In this document: positions 8,494 through 16,967 of the stretch, piece by piece
How positions within the stretch are numbered: position 1 is the stretch's first letter
How the letters are laid out: each line of letters begins with the position of its first letter
Assembly: GCA_049965775.1 (NCBI GenBank)
Contig: JBMFVX010000032.1
Coordinates: forward strand, 1-26,561
Length of the DNA: 26,561 nt
From: JABEVB01 sp049965775
GTDB taxonomy: Bacteria > Planctomycetota > Phycisphaerae > WQYP01
Direction: 5' to 3'
Program-made: the position numbers and the translations under genes
The notes under the pieces: model-generated
Seen by the model: the letters and a program-made list of their open reading frames with translations, nothing else
What the model was told of the DNA's origin: nothing
The model's database searches: none

Positions 8494-8673
8494 ATGCTGC
8501 AATGTGGGCCTTGCGGGCGCGGCGACGTAGGTTCCGTACGAACTGTACGCGGAGTCCTGGGCAAAATGTATCAGGATGGGCCGCTTACGCATTTGCGGGA
8601 TCAGGCAGTTATTGGTGTATGCCAGTTGGGCTATAAACGAAGCGGTAAGAACCGGGGCCGACATGCACGATAA
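8494..8673 (+). CDS. Possible 59-residue basic small protein
   Basis: The ATG at 8494 is preceded by AAGGAG at 8481-8486, with ideal spacing of seven bases, the best ribosome binding site in this spacer. The ORF runs 59 codons to TAA at 8671. The product begins MLQCGPCGRGDVG (a CxxC at residues 4-7), has a third Cys at 43, and ends in a basic tail (KRSGKNRGRHAR). It matches no family that I recognise. It lies upstream of the predicted cluster promoter, so it would be a separate unit. Codon use includes several CGA and GTA codons, less typical than in the neighbouring genes, so it may be fortuitous. Confidence 0.3.
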   Translation: MLQCGPCGRGDVGSVRTVRGVLGKMYQDGPLTHLRDQAVIGVCQLGYKRSGKNRGRHAR

Positions 8674-8750
8674 GGGCGCTCTGGGAGCCGTTATTGAGCT
8701 TTATCCCCAATACGCCAGTTGCATCGGTTGTATTGTTGTGGAAATTTGCT

Positions 8751-8777
8751 TTGCTTGTGGCAAAAGCGTGATATACT
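8751..8777 (+). promoter_or_regulatory. Predicted extended -10 promoter of the dcw cluster
   Basis: TATACT (8772-8777) is preceded by TG one base away (8769-8770), giving the extended -10 form. TTGCTT (8751-8756) lies 15 bp upstream as a possible -35. Transcription would start near 8784, about 83 bases before ftsL. No equally good promoter is seen between here and ftsI. Confidence 0.45.
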
Positions 8778-8866
8778 ATTAGCGGCTCTAAAATGTCGGC
8801 GGCGAAAGTTGCTGTGGAAGGATTCCGTAGCGCTGCCGGGGCAAACTGCAGGGATGGCAGGCCCTC

Positions 8867-9214
8867 ATGTTGAAACTTATAGCAGCGATGATTGGTTTTT
8901 TGCTCATGGCGGCGGCTCTTTTGGGCATGCGGCAAGAGCAGATTAATTTGACCAGTCAATGCGCGCATCTGTACGGCAAAATACTCTCGCGCCAACACAT
9001 CTTGTGGGATCAGCAAACGCAAATTGCGGCCAATACCAACACGATGACGCTTACGCGCAGGCTGGCGCGGCAGGCAGCGGCGGCGCAGGCTGCTGGTGGG
9101 CAGGGCGTGTCAGCGACGCAGCCGGCAGCAAATGGGCCGGTGGTGCAGCCGGCGGTTGCGCCGGTACCTCTGAGTTTGTTTTCACATGATGCTTCGCAAT
9201 CGGGAGGGCCGTGA
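8867..9214 (+). CDS. ftsL: FtsL-like cell division protein
   Basis: This short bitopic membrane protein sits immediately upstream of ftsI, the usual place of ftsL. Residues about 3-21 form one membrane helix (MLKLIAAMIGFLLMAAALLG). A heptad-like helical segment with Gln/Leu repeats follows (about 22-72), as expected for the periplasmic coiled coil of FtsL. The C-terminal 40 residues are an Ala/Pro/Gln-rich tail unlike typical FtsL. FtsL proteins diverge strongly, so the call rests on topology, length (115 residues) and position more than on residue identity. Its TGA overlaps the ATG of the next ORF (TGATG), implying translational coupling. Confidence 0.65.
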   Translation: MLKLIAAMIGFLLMAAALLGMRQEQINLTSQCAHLYGKILSRQHILWDQQTQIAANTNTMTLTRRLARQAAAAQAAGGQGVSATQPAANGPVVQPAVAPVPLSLFSHDASQSGGP

Positions 9215-9366
9215 TGCAGAAGATGTCGCGCGCGGCGAGTATGGACGTGTGGCGAGCGGAGCCGGTGCGACCAACGGCCCCCGGGACGTTGCCGCTGACC
9301 GGCTCGGCCCTCGGGGCTGAACCCCGTGGCCCGTTGGGTGAGATCATGCTGGGAGGGGAAGTATGA
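9214..9366 (+). CDS. 50-residue ORF coupled between ftsL and ftsI
   Basis: The ATG at 9214 overlaps the ftsL stop codon (TGATG) and is preceded by GGAGG at 9203-9207, six bases away. The ORF ends in a TGA at 9364-9366 that overlaps the ftsI start (ATGA). It therefore exactly fills the 148 bp between the two genes and is coupled on both sides. The product is Pro/Ala/Gly-rich (for example VRPTAPGTLPLTGSALG) with no membrane helix or known motif. It could be a small divisome-associated protein, or a reading frame kept only to carry ribosomes from ftsL to ftsI. Confidence 0.45.
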   Translation: MQKMSRAASMDVWRAEPVRPTAPGTLPLTGSALGAEPRGPLGEIMLGGEV

Positions 9367-11282
9367 TGAATCTTTTAAGGCGTGCTAACTGGCTATCGAG
9401 CCTGGTGCTGCTGGCGGCGGCGGCATTGCTGGTTGGGCTTATGGGACGGGTGGGATGGCTGCAAACGCATGTGACGCGGGCCGATTTGCAAGAGCTGCGT
9501 GCCCAGCATGTGGCACGCGTGGCGATTATGGCTCGGCGTGCCTCGATCTACACGAGTGATTCGACCTTAATTGCTGGCAGCGTGCGCATTTACAGCATGT
9601 ATGCTGATCCCGGCTATATTATGGATCCGCAGGGCAAGCTTAATGCGCTAAGCGGCAATGATGCCGTTGAAGCACGTGAGTTGATGGCTCGCACCATTGC
9701 ACCGCTGCTTAACTGCACGCCCGATCAGGTAATGGAGACGTTCAAGACGCATCTGTATTACAAAGATGGTTCGCTGCGAAGGTTTTTGTGGCTTAAGCGC
9801 GGCGTGGACTATTCTTTTTATGCGCGGTTTGCGGCACTGCGAAACAAGCTTCAAAAGAAAGCGATGGCGGACATTCGCCATGGGCACAGCCGAGAGGCCG
9901 AACTTTACTATCATGCGTTGGACGGCATTCGGTTTGACCGCTCCACGCGGCGGGTGTATCCGCTGGGGAGCTTTGCGGGGCAGGTAATTGGCTTTGCCAA
10001 CTCGCAAACCGGTCTGCAGGGGCTTGAAAACCAACTTAATGCGCTGTTGGTGGGGCGGCAGGGAGATTTGGTTTATGTAAAAGACGCAGCCGAGCGAGCA
10101 CTGTGGATAGACAAACACGGTTATAAGCCGGCGAACGACGGCATGCGGGTTTGGCTGACAATTAACTCGACCATTCAAGGCTTTGCGGAAGAGGAACTCG
10201 ACAAGGCCTGTAGCAAGTTTGAGGCGGCAAGCGGCTCGGCGGTCGTAATGAACCCCCGCAATGGGGATATTCTGGCGATGGCGAATTATCCGCCGTTGGA
10301 TCCGAACAATTATCAAAGCGCGCCGGAAAAATATTGGCGTAATCGAGCCGTGACCGATCCGTTTGAACCTGGTTCGGTATTCAAGCCGTTTAATGTCGCC
10401 TGGGCGCTGCAGCATCATGTCGTGACGCTCAATGAAATGTTCAATTGCCATGATGGAAGGTATCGAGACCCGACAGGCCGGCTGATAACGGATGTTGATG
10501 GCTACGGCGAATTATCGGTGACGGACATATTGGTGCATTCGAGCAACATTGGCATGACGCAGGTCGGGTGGAAGATGGGCATACCGCTGCTAGCGTCGGG
10601 CGTGCGGGCCTTTGGCTTTGGGCGGATGACGGGTTGTGCGCTGCCGGGCGATTCGCCTGGTCTGGTGCGGCCGGAGGCGCAGTGGACTCGCGGCACGCTG
10701 ACATCGGCAAGCTTTGGTTATGGCGTGGGTGTGACGGCGCTGCAATTGGCGAGGGCGTTTTGCGTGTTTGGGAGCGGCGGTCTTTTGCCGACGCCGCAAA
10801 TTGTGCAGGCGGTGCAGGCGCCGGGTGGCCCGGTGTATGAATGGAGCCAACTGGCAGGCCCGCCGCAGTGGCGGCGAATTATTTCGCGGCACGTTTGCCA
10901 TGAAATGCGCGGCGCATTGGAACAGGTAATGGTTCGTGGAACGGGGCAATACTCGATTTCGCGGTATTACCGGTTGTTTGGCAAAACGGGTACGGCGAAC
11001 CTGGCTATTCCCGGAGCTGATCGGTACCACGCGCATCAATACAATGCGACATTTATCGCGGGCGGTCCGACACCGTATCCACGGCTAATTTGCGTGGTGG
11101 CAGTTCACAAACCCAATCCGCATTTAGGGCATTTTGGCGGCACGGTGGCGGGGCCGACGTGCTCGAAGATTTTGGAAAAGTCGCTGCTGTATATGCAGGT
11201 GCCGCCCGACCAGGGGCCGCAGACCGACCCCTGGTGGGGTAAAGAAGCGGAGATGAAGAAGCTCAAGGGATTGTCACACTAG
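9363..11282 (+). CDS. ftsI: Class B penicillin-binding protein, septal transpeptidase FtsI
   Basis: This bitopic D,D-transpeptidase cross-links septal peptidoglycan in the periplasm. One membrane helix (about 10-30) precedes the PBP dimerisation domain. The transpeptidase domain has all three motifs: S338xxK in EPGSVFKPF, S393-S-N395 in HSSNIGMTQ, and K541-T-G in FGKTGTANL. There are no C-terminal PASTA repeats. The dimerisation domain appears enlarged by a helical insert (about 95-180), giving 639 residues. GGGAGGGG lies just before the ATG at 9363; a second ATG follows directly. The gene is followed after 52 bp by murE. Its partner glycosyltransferase is FtsW, encoded further along. Confidence 0.94.
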   Translation: MMNLLRRANWLSSLVLLAAAALLVGLMGRVGWLQTHVTRADLQELRAQHVARVAIMARRASIYTSDSTLIAGSVRIYSMYADPGYIMDPQGKLNALSGNDAVEARELMARTIAPLLNCTPDQVMETFKTHLYYKDGSLRRFLWLKRGVDYSFYARFAALRNKLQKKAMADIRHGHSREAELYYHALDGIRFDRSTRRVYPLGSFAGQVIGFANSQTGLQGLENQLNALLVGRQGDLVYVKDAAERALWIDKHGYKPANDGMRVWLTINSTIQGFAEEELDKACSKFEAASGSAVVMNPRNGDILAMANYPPLDPNNYQSAPEKYWRNRAVTDPFEPGSVFKPFNVAWALQHHVVTLNEMFNCHDGRYRDPTGRLITDVDGYGELSVTDILVHSSNIGMTQVGWKMGIPLLASGVRAFGFGRMTGCALPGDSPGLVRPEAQWTRGTLTSASFGYGVGVTALQLARAFCVFGSGGLLPTPQIVQAVQAPGGPVYEWSQLAGPPQWRRIISRHVCHEMRGALEQVMVRGTGQYSISRYYRLFGKTGTANLAIPGADRYHAHQYNATFIAGGPTPYPRLICVVAVHKPNPHLGHFGGTVAGPTCSKILEKSLLYMQVPPDQGPQTDPWWGKEAEMKKLKGLSH

Positions 11283-11334
11283 GCTGGCTGGCAGGCGGGT
11301 GAGGCAGCCCGCCGAAAAATGAAAGCGTCGTAAA

Positions 11335-12873
11335 ATGCGATTAAGCCAATTACTAGCAGGATTGCCGTTGGCGGGTTTGGCGGTGCATGGCGCGGCAGAC
11401 CCGGTGATTGAGCGCGTGATTGAAGATTCCCGCCAGGCACGCGCGGGCGATATGTTTGTGGCTCGCTCGGGCGTGCGGGCGGATGGGGGCAGGTTTGTAG
11501 CCGATGCGGTTGCACGGGGCGTGGTTGCAGTTGCAGCGGAGCGTGCGACGCTACAGGGGGCGAAACTTCCGGCGGGTGTTGTAGGCGTGGAGGTGGCGCA
11601 TGCGGCTGCGGCGCTGGGGTATTTGGCCCATCGCATGGCGGGTGATGCCGCGGCATCGCTGCGGCTGCTGGCAGTGACGGGCACGAATGGTAAAACAACA
11701 ACGACGTATCTGGTGCGGGCGGGGTTGGCGGCGGCGCAGCAACGGTGCGGCCTGGTGGGGACGGTGCAAACGGATGATGGCGCAGTGGTTGCGGAAAGCA
11801 GCATGACGACTCCCGGCCCGATTGAGTTGGCTGATTTGTTCGCCCGCATGCGCCGCAATGGGCTTTCAAATGCTGTGCTGGAAGCGAGCAGCCATTCTCT
11901 GCATCAGCAGCGTCTGGCGGGCCTGGGCTTTGCGGTGGGGATGTTCAGCAATTTAACGGGCGATCACCTTGATTATCATGGCACGATGGAAAACTATGCC
12001 GCAGCCAAAGCGCTGCTGTTTGAGGGTTTGGCATCTTCGGCGTATGCGGTGGTAAATGCGGACGACGCGTGGAGTGACCGCATGGTGCAAAGCTGCAAGG
12101 CTCGTATATGGCGATATGGCGTGGCGGGTGGTTCAACCCGACGAGGGGTGGATCAGACGCCGGATTATTTGGGACATATCGTTCGAATGGATGCGGGTGG
12201 GATGCACCTGAAAATTGAACATCCTTTCGGCTCTGCGGTGGAATTGCAAACGGGTTTTGTAGGCCGGCACAACGCGTACAATTTGCTGTGCGCGTTGGGC
12301 GGGCTTTGCGCGGTTGGTGTGGACGTGCATACGGCGGTTGCCGGTTTGGAAAAGCTGGATTGTGTTCCCGGGCGGCTGGAGCCGGTGACCGTGCCGGAGC
12401 AAAAGCGTGCGGATATGCCCTTTCAGGTATTTGTAGATTATGCGCACACGCACGACGCATTGGAAAACGTGTTGACTGCGATAAGGCCGTGGACGCAGGG
12501 CCGCATTATCTGTGTGTTTGGGTGTGGGGGGGATCGTGATGTGACCAAGCGACCGAAGATGGCCGCGGCTGCGGAAAGACTGGCCGATGAAGTGATTGTG
12601 ACCAGTGACAACCCGCGGACGGAAGACCCGGCGAAGATTATTGAAATGATTTTGGACGGCTTTAGCCAGCGACATCGTGCCAGGGTGGTTGAGCAGCGGC
12701 GTGCGGCCATTGCCGCGGCTATTGAGTCGGCACGGGCGGGCGATGTGGTACTGATAGCGGGCAAGGGGCACGAGAATTATCAGATTGTGGGAACAACAAA
12801 GTTGCCGTTTGACGATGTGGCCGAGGCGAAGGCCGCGCTGCAGTCGCGGCGGGCCGGCATGGTGGAGGTGTAG
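11335..12873 (+). CDS. murE: UDP-MurNAc-tripeptide synthetase MurE, meso-DAP type
   Basis: MurE adds the third amino acid of the peptidoglycan stem to UDP-MurNAc-L-Ala-D-Glu in the cytoplasm, using ATP. The P-loop GTNGKTTT includes K120. The central domain has TTPGP, LEASSHSL, and SNLTGDHLDYH with its metal/phosphate ligands. YAAAK supplies the Lys normally carbamylated. The C-terminal domain has DYAHTHDAL and DNPR at 425-428; DNPR is the motif for meso-diaminopimelate. The 512-residue length is normal. The ribosome binding site before the ATG at 11335 is weak. The murF start lies 5 bp after the stop. Confidence 0.96.
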   Translation: MRLSQLLAGLPLAGLAVHGAADPVIERVIEDSRQARAGDMFVARSGVRADGGRFVADAVARGVVAVAAERATLQGAKLPAGVVGVEVAHAAAALGYLAHRMAGDAAASLRLLAVTGTNGKTTTTYLVRAGLAAAQQRCGLVGTVQTDDGAVVAESSMTTPGPIELADLFARMRRNGLSNAVLEASSHSLHQQRLAGLGFAVGMFSNLTGDHLDYHGTMENYAAAKALLFEGLASSAYAVVNADDAWSDRMVQSCKARIWRYGVAGGSTRRGVDQTPDYLGHIVRMDAGGMHLKIEHPFGSAVELQTGFVGRHNAYNLLCALGGLCAVGVDVHTAVAGLEKLDCVPGRLEPVTVPEQKRADMPFQVFVDYAHTHDALENVLTAIRPWTQGRIICVFGCGGDRDVTKRPKMAAAAERLADEVIVTSDNPRTEDPAKIIEMILDGFSQRHRARVVEQRRAAIAAAIESARAGDVVLIAGKGHENYQIVGTTKLPFDDVAEAKAALQSRRAGMVEV

Positions 12874-12878
12874 CGGGT

Positions 12879-14288
12879 ATGGAGCCATGGAGTTTTGATC
12901 AGATAAGGCGCGTGACACTGGGCCGGCGGCTCACGCGCGGGAAGATTGGCTTTACAGGGCGTATATGTACTGATAGCCGGCAGGCAATGCCGGGAGATTT
13001 GTTTTTTGCAATCAAGGGCGCCCGGTTTGATGCGCGTGAATTTCTGCCGGATGTCATTGGCCGCGGCGCCGCGGGCATCGTGCTTGATGGCGAGGTATCA
13101 GCGGACTTGCTCGCGAAGGCGGAGCGGGTGGGCGTAACGGTGCTGGCGACCGACAGCACGGTGAAGGCGCTAAATAGATTGGCGGCGGCGGTACGGCGGG
13201 AGTGGCGCACGCGTGTGATAGCGGTGGGTGGCTCGAACGGTAAGACAACCACCAAGGGAATTATTTATGAGGTGCTGTCCACCAGGTTTATGGGATATGC
13301 CAGCCCCAAGAGCTTTAACAACAACATCGGTTTGCCGCTGACGCTTCTGGCGGTTGAGCCGCAGCATGAGTTTGTGGTGGTGGAGATCGGGACAAACTCA
13401 CCGGGCGAAGTAGAGTCGCTGGGGTTGGTGGCGCAGCCGGATATAGCGGTGATTACGAGCGTAGGGATGGAGCACCTGGAATTTTTCGGTGATTTGGCTG
13501 GCGTGGCGCGTGAAGAGGCCTCGTTGGTGCGGCATGTAGCGCATGGGGCGGTGCTGTTTATGCCGAACGATTCGCCCGAACTGGTAGAGGCCTTGCGCAT
13601 GTCGCGCATCAGCCGCTTTACGGTGGGCTATGGTGGCACGGGAGCGGAGCTTGAGGCGACGGAAATTGTAGAAAAGCCTGAGGGGGTTGAGTTTTCGCTC
13701 AATGGTCGCCGGCGGTTTACAGTGCCGCTGTTGGGCCGGCACAACGTGATAAACTCGCTGCTGGCGATAGGGGTGGCGCGCCGCATGGGTTTGGATGATG
13801 ATCTGATAGCGCAGGGATTGCTTCGCCTGAAGCCGGCGCCGATGCGGCTGCAGTCACAGCGGATGGGTGAACATATCGTGATTAACGACGCATATAACGC
13901 AAACCCGACAAGCGTAGCCTCGGCGTTGGAGGTGCTCGCTCGCTTTCCGGCGGGGCGGCGGCGGCGGGTGGCGATTCTCGGCGACATGCTGGAACTGGGG
14001 GCTGCGAGCGAGGCCTGCCACCGCGAGATTGGCCGATGCGTAGCGCATCATCAGATAGACCTGCTGGTGGCGGTAGGCCCGCAGATGCGGTTGGCTGCCG
14101 AGGAGGCCCAAAGGCAGGGGGTGGCGAGCGAGCAGGCTGATTCAGCCGGGCAGGCTGGCGCCTTGCTGAAAGGGCTGTTAAAGGGAGACGAATTGATTTT
14201 GCTGAAAGGCTCGCGTGGGATGCGAATGGAAGACGTGCTGAAGGCTTTGGAGCCGGCGGAGCCGGCGGCGATGGTGCACCAGGCGTAG
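12879..14288 (+). CDS. murF: UDP-MurNAc-tripeptide--D-Ala-D-Ala ligase MurF
   Basis: MurF attaches the D-Ala-D-Ala dipeptide made by Ddl to the UDP-MurNAc-tripeptide. The substrate-binding N-domain has TDSRQAMPGDLFFAIKG. The ATP P-loop is GGSNGKTTTK at 117-126. The central domain has FNNNIGLPLTLL, EIGTNSPGEV and SVGMEHLEFFG. The C-domain has INDAYNANPTSV and ILGDMLELG, both diagnostic of MurF rather than MurE. Length is 469 residues, as expected. It follows murE by 5 bp, so the two are clearly in one operon. Confidence 0.96.
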   Translation: MEPWSFDQIRRVTLGRRLTRGKIGFTGRICTDSRQAMPGDLFFAIKGARFDAREFLPDVIGRGAAGIVLDGEVSADLLAKAERVGVTVLATDSTVKALNRLAAAVRREWRTRVIAVGGSNGKTTTKGIIYEVLSTRFMGYASPKSFNNNIGLPLTLLAVEPQHEFVVVEIGTNSPGEVESLGLVAQPDIAVITSVGMEHLEFFGDLAGVAREEASLVRHVAHGAVLFMPNDSPELVEALRMSRISRFTVGYGGTGAELEATEIVEKPEGVEFSLNGRRRFTVPLLGRHNVINSLLAIGVARRMGLDDDLIAQGLLRLKPAPMRLQSQRMGEHIVINDAYNANPTSVASALEVLARFPAGRRRRVAILGDMLELGAASEACHREIGRCVAHHQIDLLVAVGPQMRLAAEEAQRQGVASEQADSAGQAGALLKGLLKGDELILLKGSRGMRMEDVLKALEPAEPAAMVHQA

Positions 14289-14317
14289 AAGGCCTTTTGC
14301 GGGCAGGAGAATGTTGT

Positions 14318-15433
14318 ATGTTGTATCTGTTGGCACAATGGATGGTGCACCATGGCTGGATTGACCAGCAAACGCCGTTGCTGCTCGTCATTTTTCGTGC
14401 GGCTTTGTCCATTTTGTTCAGCTTTTTGCTGGTGCTGATTTCCGGCAAGCGCGTGATTAGCTGGTTGATCAAGCAAAAGCTGGGCGATGTGCCGGAGTTT
14501 AATCACGCCGGCCTTAACGCCAAGACCAAGGACAAAGCGAATACGCCGACGATGGGCGGCATCATGATTTTGGGCACGATTGTTGTTTCAACGGTTTTGT
14601 TCAGTCGGTTGGATAACTTTTATATTGATATGGGGTTGCTGTGTTTGCTGTGGCTTGGGGCGGTAGGCGGTGTTGACGATTGGCTGAAGTTAACGCAGAA
14701 GCGGCGTAACCCCGGCAGCCGGGATGGCTTGTTCGCGTGGGAGAAACTTCTGTTTCAGGTGGGGCTGGGGGTATTGCTGGCGATATTCATTTATTACCAC
14801 GGTAAGTATGCGGCGGCACATTATTTGAACTGGCCGTTGTTGCCGAGCCATTGGGTGTTGCCGACCTATTTATTTGCGCTGATAGCGGTGGTGGTGATTA
14901 CAGGCACGAGCAACGCGGTAAACCTTACCGACGGGATGGATGGGCTGGCTTCGGGCTGTATGGCGATTGTCAGCTTTGCTTTTATGATTCTGGCGTATGT
15001 AACAGGCGATGCCCGTTGGTCGGCGAATCTTAACTTTAATCACATAAGGCTTTCGGGCGAATTGGCGGTGATGTGCGGCTCAATCACAGGCTCGTGCCTC
15101 GGATTTTTGTGGTACAACTGCAACCCGGCGCAGGTGTTTATGGGAGATACCGGTTCTTTAGCGCTGGGCGGCACCATAGGATATGTGGCGATTGTGATTC
15201 GGCAGGAACCCATGCTGCTGCTGGTGGGCGGCATTTTTGTGGTGGAGGCGGTGAGCGTGATGCTGCAGGTGGGATATTTTAAGGCCACGCATGGGCGGCG
15301 ATTGTTTTTATGCAGTCCAATTCATCATCATTTTCATATAAAAGGATGGAGTGAGCAGCAGATTGTGGTGCGGTTTTGGCTGCTTTCGGCGCTGTTTGCG
15401 GCATTGGCGCTGGCCACGGTGAAACTGCGGTAG
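14318..15433 (+). CDS. mraY: Phospho-MurNAc-pentapeptide transferase MraY
   Basis: MraY transfers phospho-MurNAc-pentapeptide to undecaprenyl phosphate, making lipid I at the inner membrane. It is strongly hydrophobic with about ten membrane helices. Diagnostic motifs are TPTMGGIMIL, D120-D121-W, NLTDGMDGLASG with D205, GDTGSLALGG, and the HIPP-equivalent SPIHHHFHIKGW near the C-terminus. The ATG at 14318 (371 residues) is chosen because AGGAG lies eight bases upstream. A TTG at 14297 is in frame but lacks such a site. It is followed by a 223 bp gap where murD often lies. Confidence 0.96.
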   Translation: MLYLLAQWMVHHGWIDQQTPLLLVIFRAALSILFSFLLVLISGKRVISWLIKQKLGDVPEFNHAGLNAKTKDKANTPTMGGIMILGTIVVSTVLFSRLDNFYIDMGLLCLLWLGAVGGVDDWLKLTQKRRNPGSRDGLFAWEKLLFQVGLGVLLAIFIYYHGKYAAAHYLNWPLLPSHWVLPTYLFALIAVVVITGTSNAVNLTDGMDGLASGCMAIVSFAFMILAYVTGDARWSANLNFNHIRLSGELAVMCGSITGSCLGFLWYNCNPAQVFMGDTGSLALGGTIGYVAIVIRQEPMLLLVGGIFVVEAVSVMLQVGYFKATHGRRLFLCSPIHHHFHIKGWSEQQIVVRFWLLSALFAALALATVKLR

Positions 15434-15656
15434 CGCCTTGGCGGCAATTGTTGAGGCCGGGGTGTGTGAACAGGCGGGAGATGGTTTGAAGATGCCGTTT
15501 GGCTGGCCGACCTGGCGAAGAATGAACGGTTATAAAAATTGTTTGTTCGAGCGCCGGTTTTACGACAATAAGAACAGGCGTTATCGGTCGCGAAGATTGA
15601 TTTCGCGGCCGCCTGAAGAATGATGAATGTTTGGTGACCAAAGCTGTGTTTTGTGA

Positions 15657-16967
15657 ATGGAGCTGGCGACTGCTGTGAGCGATGGCGAAACATCTTACCG
15701 TTTGGGACGCCGCTGGCGTTTGGCGATTCGGCCGATTGCGCTATCGCTGGATCAGGTATTGCTGCTTGTATGCATGGCGTTGTTGGGCATTGGCGTATTG
15801 ATGACGCAAAGCGCCAATGCGCGTGTTGGCATGCAGTCGCATGATTGGATTAAGGCGTTTTTTGTAAACCCGGAAGGGGTACATGCGGCGATCGCCGTTT
15901 TAGCGATGTTTGTGTTTTGGCGCTTGGATTACCGTCGCTTGCTCGGTCCGGGGCTTATTTCGTCGGTGACGACGTACCTGGTGGTGGCGGCGGTGGTGTT
16001 GCTGGCGTTGGTACTGACGCATTTGGGGGCGGACATCAATGGCGCCCGGCGCTGGCTGGTGGTGCGGCTTGGAGGGCACCGCATAAGTTTTCAACCCTCG
16101 GAGTTGGCCAAATGGTCGCTGATTATGTTTATGGCGGCGTATGCGGTGCACAAGGCGGGAGTGATTACTGATTTTTTCCGGGGGTTTTTGCCGCTGGTGG
16201 CGGTGATGGGCTTTTTGTGTCTGCTGATTTTGAAAGAAGACTTTGGCACGACCGTGTTGATCGGCGGCGTATGCATGGTAATGCTGCTGATGGCGGGTTG
16301 CCGGTGGTGGCATGTGGCTCTGCTGGTGCCGGTACTCGCGGTGGTGGCCTATTTTGCGATTTTAAGCAACCCGTATCGGCTGGAGCGGCTGATGGTGTTT
16401 ATGCACCCGCATGCCGACCCGAAGGGGGCGGGCTACAACCCAATTCAATCGTTATTGTCGTTTGCGAGCGGAGGCGTCGGCGGGCGTGGGTTGGGCAATG
16501 GCATACAAAAAATGGGTTATCTGCCTGAAGACAGTACCGACTTTATTTTCAGCCTTATTGCAGAGGAATTGGGCTTTTTTGGTTGCATGGTGGTGGTGCT
16601 TTTGTATGTGACGCTGACGGTGGCCGGCTGGAGGATTGCCACAAGGGCGGAAGACTTGTTCGGCAAAATGATAGCCTTTGGCGTAACGGCGATGGTGAGC
16701 CTGCAGGCGGCCATGAACATTGCCGTTGTAACGGTGACGGTACCCACCAAGGGCATTGCACTGCCGCTGATTTCATCGGGTGGGACGGGCTGGATATTAA
16801 CGTGTGCGGCTGTGGGGGTGATGATGAGCGTTGAGCGCGTGTCACGGCTCGAAGGGGCGGGTATGTCGGGGGCTGCGGCGGACTGGTCTGGCTCGCAAAC
16901 GCCCAGCAGCCTGCCGCTGCGGCCAGTGGGTACGCACTCGCCTTCGGTGGCAAAGGGAGTGGCATGA
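15657..16967 (+). CDS. ftsW: SEDS peptidoglycan glycosyltransferase FtsW
   Basis: FtsW polymerises lipid II at the septum together with FtsI. About ten membrane helices are visible. SEDS-family motifs are INGARRWL, SFQPSELAKWSL, LKEDFGTTVLI (Asp of the catalytic loop), STDFIFSLIAEELGFFG and the signature PLISSGGTG. A 40-residue Ser/Pro/Gly-rich cytoplasmic tail ends the protein. FtsW rather than RodA is chosen from its place next to murG and ftsI. The ATG at 15657 has no strong ribosome binding site. The stop overlaps the murG start by four bases (ATGA). Confidence 0.94.
   Translation: MELATAVSDGETSYRLGRRWRLAIRPIALSLDQVLLLVCMALLGIGVLMTQSANARVGMQSHDWIKAFFVNPEGVHAAIAVLAMFVFWRLDYRRLLGPGLISSVTTYLVVAAVVLLALVLTHLGADINGARRWLVVRLGGHRISFQPSELAKWSLIMFMAAYAVHKAGVITDFFRGFLPLVAVMGFLCLLILKEDFGTTVLIGGVCMVMLLMAGCRWWHVALLVPVLAVVAYFAILSNPYRLERLMVFMHPHADPKGAGYNPIQSLLSFASGGVGGRGLGNGIQKMGYLPEDSTDFIFSLIAEELGFFGCMVVVLLYVTLTVAGWRIATRAEDLFGKMIAFGVTAMVSLQAAMNIAVVTVTVPTKGIALPLISSGGTGWILTCAAVGVMMSVERVSRLEGAGMSGAAADWSGSQTPSSLPLRPVGTHSPSVAKGVA

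Larger units (their letters stand above)
8260..8866. other. Spacer upstream of the division/cell wall cluster
   Basis: This 607 bp stretch holds no long plus-strand gene. In many bacteria this position, just before ftsL, carries mraZ and rsmH; no trace of either is visible here. The stretch contains a terminator-like hairpin, a 59-residue ORF with a strong ribosome binding site, and an extended -10 promoter, each listed separately. The minus-strand open frames across it have no convincing start signals or recognisable product. Confidence 0.6.

Noticed and set aside
8792..8872. Short ORF of 26 codons starting at 8792 before ftsL
   Set aside because: It has no ribosome binding site and overlaps the ftsL start without a stop/start coupling signature stronger than chance.
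11274..11869. Minus-strand Pro/Ala-rich ORFs opposite murE
   Set aside because: Low-complexity composition is a by-product of the GC-rich codons of murE on the other strand.
15492..15623. 43-codon basic ORF in the mraY-ftsW gap (MPFGWPTWRRMNGYKNC...)
   Set aside because: Its Shine-Dalgarno spacing is poor, and it uses AGA, AGG and CGA codons unlike the neighbouring genes. It resembles no known protein.
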